Shown here: piece after piece, positions 54,820 to 64,000 of the stretch
Numbering within the stretch: the first letter of the stretch is position 1
How the letters are laid out: the number at the start of each line of letters is the position of its first letter
Assembly (NCBI GenBank): GCA_029204225.1
Contig: CM055102.1
Coordinates: 49,107,057-49,171,056 of the forward strand
Source of the DNA: Diphasiastrum complanatum
Taxonomy: Eukaryota > Streptophyta > Lycopodiopsida > Lycopodiales > Lycopodiaceae
Reading direction: 5' to 3'
Length of the DNA: 64,000 nt
Notes under the pieces: generated by a model
Seen by the model: only the letters and a program-made list of their open reading frames with translations
Told to the model about the DNA's origin: nothing
The model's database searches: none
Made by a program: the position numbers and the translations under genes

Positions 54820-55262
54820 GTGTTGGACATTAGATTTGAGCTATCTCAAGTGATGGGGATCGACTTTGATCTATTTCATGAGCACACAATTCCTTGGATT
54901 TGATCACTTTACGAGAAACCTTTAGTGATATTCACCAAAATTGAGCTATTCCAAAAGCTAAACCTCAAATTTTAGTTATCTCATGTGATAGGAGTCAATT
55001 ATTTTGACAAGGGATCAAGCATGAGCTATCTTAATATACTAGACTTGGGATTGGTTGAGTCTGATCACTTGATGAGCCGTGTCAGGTGATAAGCAACAAA
55101 ACCACACATAGACATAAAATTTAAGTTATCACGTGTGATAGGGGTTTGACAAGGGGTTGAACTTGAGTTGTCTTAGTATATTACTTGTTGAGTCTAGTCA
55201 CTTGATGAGCCACGTCAAGTAATAAGCAGCAAAATTAAATGTTAGATAGCAAATTTTGGCTT
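54820..55262. repeat. 150-bp tandem repeat
   Basis: gttatctcatgtgatagg at 54975 recurs as gttatcacgtgtgatagg at 55125 (period 150), both followed by tgacaaggg, cttgttgagtc or ttggttgagtc, and cacttgatgagcc. A more diverged unit precedes at about 54825, and part of one lies left of element C (50100-50155). Confidence 0.75.
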
Positions 55263-55264
55263 TC

Positions 55265-56135
55265 TCGAGTGATAAAGACACCAAAATGGGGCTAATTAGA
55301 ACCAAAATTGAGTTGTCTCACATGTAAACATTGCATTCAAAGTTACATATAAACTAGAAAATTACTCTAACTTGATTGCTCAATGGACAATCTCAAGCGA
55401 TAAGGGACAATAGGATTAGTGGATGTTTGTGTTAGATCATCATTGCACCATGTCTAGTAATATGAATCTAAGCTTTATTCTCGTGGGAATGAACTTTTGT
55501 GTGACATAAAAAAAGAATCCTCTTCGTATCTTGATTACTTTGCATGTGCTTAGAATGACGGTGGACAAGAAAAGTCCTTACAATTTTGGTGTTATTTCCA
55601 TGGAGTAACACCATTATTTTCATTGTGTTAGCATGTTTATGATGCTTGGATGGATGTTAGCTTACATTTAAGCATCTTGTTTTTGACATAGTAGGGTTAG
55701 ATTTGCATTTTGGTGGGTTTAGGGTTAGATTTTGATTATTTGAGTGATCTTGATTGGATTTCCTCTTGTAATGACTTATGATTGATGAGTAGGGAAGGGG
55801 ATATGGTACATTGCTGCTAAGATCCATTTGAAAACTAAGAAATCAGAAAAATACCAAAAATCGTTTATTTTCTACAAATTGGAGGAGAAAGGAGGCAAAA
55901 TGTTCATCAGATGTTGATAACTTTCTAATTCTCTACAACCAACCTTCATCCACTAGTAGGTAGGACTTGTCTGATGTAGTGAACCTTCATATTGAAGGGT
56001 GAAGGTTACTTCCTAGGCATTTACAAAAACTTGAAAAAATAGCCTAAAAAAATAAAAAACCTTCAAAATTTAAAAAATTATTGCAACCGACCTTCAAACG
56101 ACCTATTGTAGCTTTATCTAATCTAGATAAGTTCA
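55265..56135. other. No supported gene
   Basis: Low-complexity A+T-rich sequence; no frame of note. It separates the 150-bp array from the 155-170-bp repeat array. Confidence 0.4.
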
Positions 56136-56139
56136 TAGA

Positions 56140-56900
56140 AAACTCGACGAAGGTTAGTTTCCAAAATAGAAATTTAGTGAATGTTTTAAGTGAAGTAGAT
56201 CATTTTTGTGAAGGAAAGTCACCTCTCTCAATAAAAACATTAGTATCTCTTTGTTAACCTTTTCCCAACCTTCACCAACCCTCCTAAACATTCCTCATAC
56301 AATGTTTTATCATCAGTGAATCAGACAAAGGTTAGTTCTCACAGAATTTGCTCGGAGACGGTTAGTTATGTTGGAAAACTAGTTTTATGTCTATGGAACC
56401 CTCGCCAAGCTAAAATTCTTCTCTACTATTGCATATGAATCTTCGTCGAACCTATTACAATATTTTTCATCTTCAGTTAGAAGGACGAAAGTTAGTTCCC
56501 ATAGAATATTTGCGACGAAGATTAGTTCTATATAATTACTCATTTTTGGTCATTAGAACCCTCACCAATCTAAAAAATATATCATTTCTGATTATGGACC
56601 TTAGCTAATTTTTCCAGACCTGAATTACATTATTTTTTACCTCCAATAAATTAGACAAAGATTATTTCCCATAGTAAAAGGCTAGTGAAGGTTCTCATTG
56701 ATTCTATAAAAAATTCAAAAAAAGAACCCTCGCCAAACTAGCCAACCTTTGTTGAGTTATTCATTCGTAGCAATAACAGTTTTCCAACTCTTGTCAAATA
56801 TTTTTTCATCATTTTAAATCTTCTGACAACTTGGCAAAAGTTATTGGCATCCAGAAGACAAATTTAGTATAGATTCCATATCCTATTAAGACTTGTTGAA
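56140..56900. repeat. Diverged satellite-like repeats, about 155-170 bp
   Basis: The core word gacaaaggttagttctcacagaa recurs in diverged form at about 56329, 56485 and 56655, each followed by a second gttagtt or gaaggtt, then gaaccctcgccaa. At least four units can be traced. They are non-coding and strongly diverged. Confidence 0.65.
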
Positions 56901-56904
56901 GTTA

Positions 56905-57470
56905 AGGACCTTCACAAGCAAGGCACTTCACACATCCATCACTCGCTCAATTATACATAGGTCATAGCGTTCCACGTTGTTCACTTCAGCCCCCTAGACC
57001 CCTGCACTGGGGCATCAACGGGGATGCCCTAAACCCACCCACTAGCACCTCAACAGGGAGGTTCTGGACTCCACTCGCACCCGCCATCATATCCTAATCA
57101 TGATACCGTAGAACGATATGGTGTATGGAGTTGCTATAACTTTAGAGTTGAATGATACACCGTGTTAATTTAAATTTGAATTATATATCAAAAGTGATAT
57201 ATAAAATTGATATCGAGTATCAATTTTCCATATTATTTTGGAGAATTGATATCACAAATCAATATGTGATATTGACTTGTAGTATTATTTTAATATTTTA
57301 TAGGGATTTTTGTAAAATTATTCCTAGGAAAAACAATTGTTTAATGATCATTTTTGTGATGAATTCTTGTCAAAATTCAAGAATTTTAGACATTTTTTTA
57401 TGATGTTTTCTATTATATTTACTTACTGATCCTAAATCATTGTATATAATTTTATATTTTTTAATTTTTG
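56905..57470. other. No supported gene
   Basis: A short GC-richer stretch at 56990-57090 (two cctcaacaggga or catcaacgggga words) lies next to a very A+T-rich part with repeated aattgatatc words at 57205-57290. No gene is evident. Confidence 0.4.
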
Positions 57471-57474
57471 TTTT

Positions 57475-59000
57475 GCCTATAGCAAACCAGCCCAAAAGAT
57501 CATAATAAAATTTTTAGAGAGATTCAAGACACTAGAAGCAATCACAAAGAGACATAGAACTGGTCACCCAGAAAAGATCGAAGAATCGTCAGCTGCACCC
57601 AAGGATCGTGATCTCCCCTCAACTTAGAAGACAATTGAAGTAGAGACACAAGAAGAAGTCCTTATCTTTTACTCTTATGAATCCTATTTATGGTGTGTCG
57701 TATTGAAAATCAACAAGCTTTTTATAGTTCGGTCAAGAAAAAACGGGTCAAATGTCTTTGGTGAGCAAAAGTTGCTTAGTCAGATAAGAGATGTGTATTA
57801 TGATGAAGATGATAATAGTTCATGTATCTAAAGGTAAGAAACCCAAGACAATGTTGCTAGTTCAAGTCAGGACACAGAGGCTTCAAATGTTCTTGGTGCT
57901 GAACTTGGTATTGGTGCCTTGAACTAATATCAAATTATACTACGAAAGAGAATTACAAGTGAGAGAGTAGTTAGTTTTAAGATCATGGAGCTCCATATTA
58001 AGTAGCTTGAAAGGCCGCCTCTATTGATTCGGTAATAGGCACTAGGTCTCTTGAAGTCAGAGAACCATATGAGCTACAGGTACATAACTTGAAGTAAAAA
58101 ATAAAAATTAATCCTTTAGCTAATGTACTAACATTCAATTGTTATGGTTGATCCTTTGCAATATTAAAAAAGAGCTTCTTTTAAAATAGCCTTATCAATG
58201 AGTATAGATATTTCATTATTGGTGGTTGTCACTCTAGGAGGCAATTGATAAGGGAGTATCCCCATAATTCAAAACTGTTGAATGTAAGGTCTATGCTAGA
58301 TTAACAGAAGATGAGGCATAATTATTGGCATGGGATCATAATAATAATAAGGATTATCACCTTGGAATGTCGTTTGTATAAAGAATTAGATTTTTTTCAT
58401 AATGAGTACCTTGACTTTTTATACGCATGATAAAGTATGTCCTTATATTTGTATACAATGTTGCAACGAGACTAGTTTGGTATTTGACAAGAGCAAAGCC
58501 TCCGAGGCTTTAAGAAAATACAAACAATTCTTTCAGCTTGCCTTTAAAACTAGGGCAATATGGGATTTGTGGGATAAAATGTTTACTTTATGGGAGAATC
58601 GTGAAATCAAGGGACAAAAGTAGGCCAAAACAAGAGATGAACTTCCATTGCACTTCGAAAGAGAGATCAAATCACATATGTTTCCATCAAAATATTGTCA
58701 GATGATATGAAGATTACTTATTCGGAGATCAATGCATGGAATTAAGGATGAAAAAAATTATTATATCTATTCTTTTGAGAGTAAAGTCTTTGGACTTATC
58801 ATTGGAGGAGATGACGAATGAGTTCGAACAATGAACACAATTTCCTATTGAATGGATAATGGAAAAGGTTTTCCCTAAGAAGATTCCCTCTAAAAGTTGA
58901 ATAAATCAATGCTTGAAAAAAAACAATGTGTTTTTGCATATAAATACATTTACGATGATCCAATTTTCGTATATTGTGAAGATTTTGATGCATATAAAAA
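57475..59000 (+). pseudogene. Remnant with ParB/sulfiredoxin-like signature
   Basis: The plus strand holds coding-like blocks with possible splice sites. Early blocks read EVLIFYSYESYLWCVVLKIN and LLSQIRDVYYDEDDNSSC (57650-57830) and ITSERVVSFKIMELHI (57950-58000), the latter before a PLLIR word and a donor-like CAG/GTACAT at 58080. After ttaaaatag at 58190, one frame gives YFIIGGCHSRRQLIREYPHN, and after one frame shift VYARLTEDEA-LLAWDHNNN, then KDYHLGMSFV. The GGCH or GGQH glycine motif, followed about 30 residues later by an L-T-E-D-E-A block and W-HN, is the pattern of ParB/Srx-fold domains. A further frame of 73 codons (58402-58623, KASEALRKYKQFFQ, IWDLWDKMFTLWE) and fragments to about 59000 follow. 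Stops show it is broken. I do not know the gene. Confidence 0.45.
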
Positions 59001-59004
59001 ATAC

Positions 59005-59615
59005 CAAGACTTTTTAAGATGAAGTTTTAGGACTATATATATGGGTTCTCAATGCAACAATTTCCATAACAATGCAACTAATGTCCATAATAAGCCTAAT
59101 ATTTACTGACTGCTCTAAGATTCGTCAAAAAGACTTCTTTTAACATATTTTAGAAATTGCATGATTTGTGAGACAGATTTCACAAACAGAGAGTTGTAGA
59201 GCTAATTTTTTTGAGATCTAATTGACGTTTAGCTTGTAGAGCCACGTCCCTCCCTCGAAGAGAGTGTTACATTTGTGTGTCTAGGCTATTTCTAATCTCA
59301 GTACTATCATGACATAAACAAAGTTGTCAAGTGAGCCTTATATTTCTTTTTACTCTTGAAAAACGGATAACTTAGACTTTAAAAACACATTTTTTGAGCA
59401 AAATTTTGAAAAATATGTAATAAAAAAGAAAGACAATTTAGTTAAAAAAGACAATTCAGAAAGAAATTATATCCAAAATTTACCATAATTGATACAATGT
59501 ATCTAGAATTAGACCATTTCAAGTGCTAAAGACATAAGAATGTAAACATGATACTAAATTGGTTGATATCTCGATAAAATGAAAAGACTAACTAAAATTT
59601 TCCATCGAAACCATG
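59005..59615. other. No supported gene
   Basis: A+T-rich stretch without coding evidence, between the ParB-like remnant and the hairpin. Confidence 0.4.
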
Positions 59616-59621
59616 GGAGAA

Positions 59622-59778
59622 GATACTCCAACTCGATACACTGCATCGAACTGGTGTGTCCAACTCGATGCAGTGCATCGGATTTTAAAAAAATAATAAT
59701 AATTTTTTTCTTTCTAAAATCTGATGCACTACATTGAGTTGGTGTGTCCAACTCAATGCAGTGCATTGAGTTAAATAA
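59622..59778. repeat. Long imperfect hairpin of CAACTCGATGCAGTGCATC units
   Basis: Four copies of a unit like ccaactcgatgcagtgcatc are arranged as two direct pairs that are inverted to each other. Arm 1 (about 59626-59695) and arm 2 (about 59708-59775) pair over about 65 bases at roughly 80-85 percent around a loop of A/T. The core gatgcagtgcatc is itself a near palindrome. It could be a MITE-like insertion or a small-RNA precursor. Confidence 0.7.
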
Positions 59779-59784
59779 GAAGAC

Positions 59785-60810
59785 CTTAAAATACGTATGT
59801 TCCTTTATTTTTACGTTGCAAGCAAAAGCATAGTTTTTAAGAAATTTTGAAAAAATGTTTACACATGTGTAATGGTTTTTTGATGACATACTCAATAAGA
59901 GGTCTTTTTTTGATAAATCTTAGGGAATATTTCAAATGTTTCTCCTTAGCTAAAAAAATCACCCATTCAATAGAGAATTGTGTTAATAAGTTTCATACTC
60001 TTAAATGCATACATATAAGACATATATGAGAATGCAAGAGCAGATAATGATCAGAGTGAACTGCTCCTCTTGGGAACAAGTTTTGAGGAATTATGCCCAA
60101 TCGAACTCTAAAAAGACAGTGAAGCAATTGTATATTAAATTTTAAAACACTGTAAGTTTTAATTATTCAATATCCAATAATGTGACTATTGAGATGATTT
60201 TTTTATCATATTTGCTTTTTCCTATCTTACCAGAAACTTGTTTTCTTTGTTTTGTTAGAAATCAAGAGCTAACACATACTCTCTCGAGTTGTCTGTGTTT
60301 GGAAACTCTTTGTTTCATATGGATTTGTCAAGGCACAAGAAATAAAGAATAAATCTAATGGATGCTAGTGTTGTTGATCCCCTCAGATCATTTACATCTT
60401 TGAGAGATCCTTTACATGTCTAGCATTGGCTTCTGTTCAATTGTGATGTGAAAGATCTTGCAATGACAATTTTGAAAAAAGTTTATATACTTGTAATTGC
60501 TAATATTTCTTATGGCTACAAATTGAAGGGGTCATTATATGATGATGCAAATTTTTACGTATCAGCAAATTATATAGTTAATCAAATCATTTACAAATAT
60601 AACCACTCCATCACTGTAGAGGTTTTTATTTTGTTATTCTACAAATCAAGCTATTACTATTGCAAAAGCTCTTAAGGATGAAACTCATGGATACAAATCC
60701 ATGATCTTTTATGAAACATTCTAATTTAAATAATTGTCTTGATATTAAAATGTTTGCATTTTTTAAATATATGTTTTTGTTGGAATGTGATCAGACGGGA
60801 TGCTTCTCAA
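59785..60810. other. No supported gene
   Basis: Open frames at 59847-60029 and 60448-60675 (plus) have no recognisable domain. If the LTR reading of 60840-62200 is right, this should be the internal part of an element on the minus strand, but no gag was found. Confidence 0.35.
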
Positions 60811-60816
60811 CCTCAT

Positions 60817-60828
60817 GCTCTGATACCA
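60817..60828 (-). other. Primer binding site, tRNA-iMet type
   Basis: The minus strand reads TGGTATCAGAGC followed by atgagg. It is the perfect copia-type PBS core and implies a 5' LTR at higher coordinates. Confidence 0.75.
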
Positions 60829-61249
60829 CTATTTTTAGATGTAGATATGTCACTTAGTGAGGCACTCTAGGTCTTCTAGCTCTAATAACCCGCTCTTTGA
60901 TTCTGATTCCTATGATTAAACTAGATAGAGTCAAACTCTCAGTCACAGGCATTGCCGCTAACTGACATCTATCCTCCTCCAAGCCTTTAGATGGACATTG
61001 CCTAACTAGTATTGATTTATAATCATTCAATCAACAATCCTATGTGCTAAAAAAGTTAATGACAACTGAATACACATGAACAATAAACAAGCATATAGCA
61101 TTCAAGATTATACACTAGGGGCGAGATGTGCAAATAGCATCTGTTTTCTCAAATGATCTTTGTGAGCATTGCTTGGCATACTGCACAGCGTGTTGATGCA
61201 AGAGAATCTCTGTCTCTTATGAATTATGTGTAGCTTACTAGCTTGCACA

Positions 61250-61373
<124 letters not shown>

Positions 61374-61476
61374 GCCTTATCAGGTTGATCAAAAGTGGTC
61401 TCGCTTACTAGTAGACACTTACATCAACAACAAAAACTATGCTTTGTGACTCAACAACTTTCTCTCTCGCGTTCAT

Positions 61477-61490
61477 CCTATTTATATAGG
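61477..61490 (-). promoter_or_regulatory. TATA box on the minus strand
   Basis: CCTATATAAATAGG matches the plant TATA consensus closely. Transcription would run leftwards through the GA tract toward the PBS at 60817. Confidence 0.55.
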
Positions 61491-61699
61491 AACATAGAGA
61501 ATGGGCTTAAGTTAATCATCAGATTACAAGAACTGGCTTAAGCACGTTCCAACGACTTCCAGTTTGACGTCTCCTTCATTCGTGGAGTTTGCTTTGCATT
61601 TGGTACTTTGCTTGATCTTCTTTGTACTTGGGTCGTCAATATCTACCTTTTTGCAACCATCTGTGACCGCAATTGTTTTTCTATGGTGCGTTGTAGTCA

Positions 61700-62000
61700 T
61701 GATGGTTCTTTGGTCTTCGCTAGCAGACCACAATCTTTGACATTGTAGTTTTCTTCGTTCTGCAGATTTGTATGAACCGTATGTTGGTGCATTGCGGTGC
61801 GGTTTGGTTCTTTCGGTCTCCACTTGTGGACCACAATCTTTGACATTGTGGTTTCCTTCGGTTTGCTTCAACTTCGTATAAACTGTATACTTGTGCATTG
61901 TGGTGCAGTTTGGTTCCTTCGGTCTTTGCTTGTGGTCCGCAATCTTTGACATTGTAGTTTCCTTTGGCTTCGATGGTCAAGTTTGCTTGTAATCGTAAGG
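61700..62000. repeat. Three tandem units of 103-106 bp
   Basis: The word gaccacaatctttgacattg recurs at 61726, 61829 and (as gtccgcaatctttgacattg) 61935. The units keep an open minus-strand frame of 142 codons with repeated NVKDCGPQ-like peptides, which I take as a by-product of the repeat. Confidence 0.9.
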
Positions 62001-62020
62001 TTGACCTTCAGTCTTCATTG

Positions 62021-62165
62021 AAACTGTATGCAGGACTTTGCGATTGTTTGCGGTTTCTACCTTCGTTGAAACTGTATGCAAGACTTTGCGGTTGTTTGCG
62101 AATTCTGGCTTTGTTGAAACCGTATGCAAGACTTTGCGGTTTCTGCCTTCATCGAAACATATCGT
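62021..62165. repeat. Three tandem units of 48 bp
   Basis: aaactgtatgcaggactttg at 62021 recurs at 62069 and 62117 with few changes. The multiple-of-three unit gives repetitive peptides on both strands. Confidence 0.93.
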
Positions 62166-62204
62166 AGTCACCATAGACAAGTGCACATTTGTGTATGGCT
62201 ACAC

Positions 62205-63660
62205 TACGATCCAATATCACTATTCAAACTCACATTGGTTGAAATTCACATTGTGACCATGTCTTTATGGTTGTTTACATTTATAAATTCCATTACTCAT
62301 AAAAGGATGTACAAGCTTATATGGAAAATTGTCAAAAAGTTTGTGATATTAGTTTTTGATAGTTAATGCCAATGAAATTCCTAAAACTTTGTTTGCTTTC
62401 TTGACATTGGCTTGTAGCAGGCCCAAGCCATAAGGCCTACCACATGTTGATCAAAGAAGTTCTCTTATTGCAAATAGTCTCTCTGTCTCCTTCTAGAATC
62501 AGCGGTTGTCGATGCATTGGTGTTCTACTCACTACCTCATTCACAGTTCTTACAACCATTATGGGTTTGTTTGTTGGCTTTCTAGAATTACTTTTGTTTA
62601 TAAGATTTTCCAAGCTTGGGATCTCTCCAATATGTTGGTCACATTTGCCATATCAGACACACATGCATCATCATACAAAGAAATCAACTTTTTGCATCCA
62701 TCACCAAGGATTCTGACAAGTTTGTGCGTAGTGTGTTTGCTCCTTATATGACATTCAAGACCTGAATAAAACAACACAACGATGGTTTAGGGTTAATTTT
62801 TTTCTCTACATGGACCACACGCAATTGTCTATCCTAAAATGTGTAGCACTACTGCAACCATGTATTCTCCCCAATGGGGGATGTGATTATTTCACCAACT
62901 CATCTAGTCATCTATTGATGAAAGATTGTAGTCTTTGACATTCCCAGTATGCCACCATTGTTGAATTATTCTACATTCAACAAGTGCCTCATCTTTAGAT
63001 CCATCTAGCCTCCATTTTTCACACATTCCCTTATGCTATTTTTAAAAGTCTCGATGTATGAACTTCTTTGTGTGGATGTGTAGGCTTTGATCCCATTGAA
63101 ACAAGCAAGAGTGTTCACACCTGACCATTTCATTGTTTGTTGGCTATGTGCATTGCCCCCTCCAATTGGCATGCAGTTCATCCGCCATGAAACCATGAAA
63201 ATCTGTCTTTGAATGCCTAGATTATTCCTTTGGGAGTTCAATTGGTTCTAAAATAGCATTGGGACACGATATCCTCCTCTTTTATCTCACAAATGGCAAT
63301 TGTGAGCTATTCTTGTATGTTGCAAAACAAAGACATATTAGAAACAAATAATACATAACATATTAGAAGTTCTAAAAAGAGAATTCCAAATGAATGCATG
63401 TAGCACAATTTCCTATTGAATGGGTAGGTTTTCCAACTAAGGGGAAACATTTGGAATATTCCCTAAGATACTTCAAAAAAGACCTCTTTTTATGGGTGTC
63501 AACAAAAAAGCAATACGCATGCGCAAAGTGTCTTTCAAATTAAATTAAAAGAAATGTTCTTCCTTTCAAAGAGTACCATGTTTAAAAAAGGAGCACATTT
63601 TTAAAATGCTCATACTCTTACGATATAAAAGTGACAAACAAAAAAAAGTAATTACTTATA
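62205..63660. other. No firm gene
   Basis: Plus frames at 62444-62751 and a minus frame at 63005-63241 (VNTLACFNGIKAYTSTQRSS) show no known domain. The minus strand holds coding-like fragments between 63241 and 62500 in shifting frames, possibly another decayed gene. Confidence 0.35.
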
Positions 63661-63664
63661 TCTT

Positions 63665-63790
63665 GTGATTTACACTTGTCTACACTCTAATTGGCACGTG
63701 TTTAGCCTCTTACTCTAGTTTGGCTCAATAGTGGCATTACAAGTGGAAATGCATAATTTGCCATCTATGCCAAATTTATTCCTATCAACA
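63665..63790 (-). repeat. Partial copia LTR (element F), same family as 37010-37653
   Basis: The minus strand starts TGTTGATAGGAATAAATTTGG and matches the first about 125 bp of the LTR at 37010; the similarity stops near 63665, so it is truncated or interrupted. Confidence 0.75.
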
Positions 63791-64000
63791 TCCTACACCT
63801 AGGTGCTTGATGTAAAAAACATAAGACCCCTATATCTAACATAGATAATCTTTTTCAATTCTTCACACTCATAAAAAATTATCTATGAAGATTTGAGCAT
63901 TGATCTTGATATAACTCCAAGATTAGATCTATGGTTGATGAAAGCACTTTTGCTCAAAGGCTTGGTGAGTAGATCGGCAATACAAGACGACGAGTTGACA
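63791..64000 (-). pseudogene. Copia element F RNase H end and polypurine region
   Basis: The minus strand from the window edge reads VDSSSCIADLLTKPLSKSAF, then INHRSNLGV, the end of copia RNase H, with its stop near 63890, followed by a short untranslated part and the polypurine-like acctaggtgtagga before the LTR at 63790. The rest of the element lies outside the window. It is most like the RNase H end of element A (YADLLTKPLAYKGFE). Confidence 0.8.

Noticed and set aside
60817-60828. tRNA gene
   Set aside because: The TGGTATCAGAGC stretch is only the primer binding site; no cloverleaf can be drawn around it or around the other PBS sites.
61524-61952. A 142-codon repeat protein on the minus strand
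   Set aside because: It lies in the 103-106-bp tandem array and upstream of the TATA box; the peptide repeats are explained by the DNA repeat.

Overview
The window is nuclear DNA from a plant with a repeat-rich genome, about two thirds A+T. It is dominated by decayed Ty1/copia elements, with Ty3/gypsy and LINE remnants, primer binding sites of the tRNA-iMet type, TTTAGGG-type telomere motifs and genes for extensin-like proline-rich membrane proteins. Very short intron-like gaps and a eukaryotic ParB-like remnant hint at a seed-free plant (fern or lycophyte) or a gymnosperm, but nothing here fixes the species. Only one intact host gene can be supported, at 18921-19811. Nearly everything else is transposon-derived or gene debris.

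Layout. 0-3.5 kb: two inverted, frameshifted copies of one plant transposase-like family (a third lies at 48.4-49.1 kb). 3.8-5.9 kb: a copia integrase fragment, a 198-bp tandem duplication and a LINE reverse transcriptase remnant. 6.2-7.8 kb (minus) and 18.9-20.2 kb (plus): an inverted pair of paralogues for a secreted or membrane proline-rich protein; the minus copy is frameshifted and the plus copy is intact. Between them lies a decayed copia element (11.5-16.6 kb, with PBS and 5' LTR). 20.5-21.9 kb: another copia fragment. 21.9-27.4 kb: a rearranged Ty3/gypsy region in which pol is followed by an extra coiled-coil ORF, with a second copy of that ORF facing the other way between inverted LTR arms. 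27.4-32.3 kb: a copia element with both LTRs, nested in an older copia fragment. 33.9-35.0 kb: a strongly deleted copia element. 36.0-41.5 kb: a third gypsy end, a copia LTR with gag, and a copia 3' end. 42.8-44.3 kb: a multi-exon remnant of an unrecognised family. 44.3-46.2 kb: two opposed copia fragments. 47.3-48.1 kb: a palindrome cluster, a 130-bp GA tract and a duplicated exon-like unit. 50.156-54.729 kb: a young, complete LTR retrotransposon (701-bp LTRs, TACAC target duplication) that keeps gag and protease but has no reverse transcriptase. 54.7-56.9 kb: tandem repeat arrays. 57.5-59.0 kb: a remnant with a ParB/sulfiredoxin-like signature. 59.6 kb: a long hairpin. 60.8-62.2 kb: a possible LTR with a PBS, a TATA box, a CT/GA tract and repeat arrays. 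The window ends in another copia 3' end.

The most interesting candidates are the gypsy lineage with a post-integrase coiled-coil ORF, the RT-less but structurally complete element at 50-55 kb, the ParB-like remnant at 58 kb and the unknown multi-exon family at 43 kb. No coherent host pathway or operon-like arrangement is visible. All similarity statements were made by eye from translations, without database searches.
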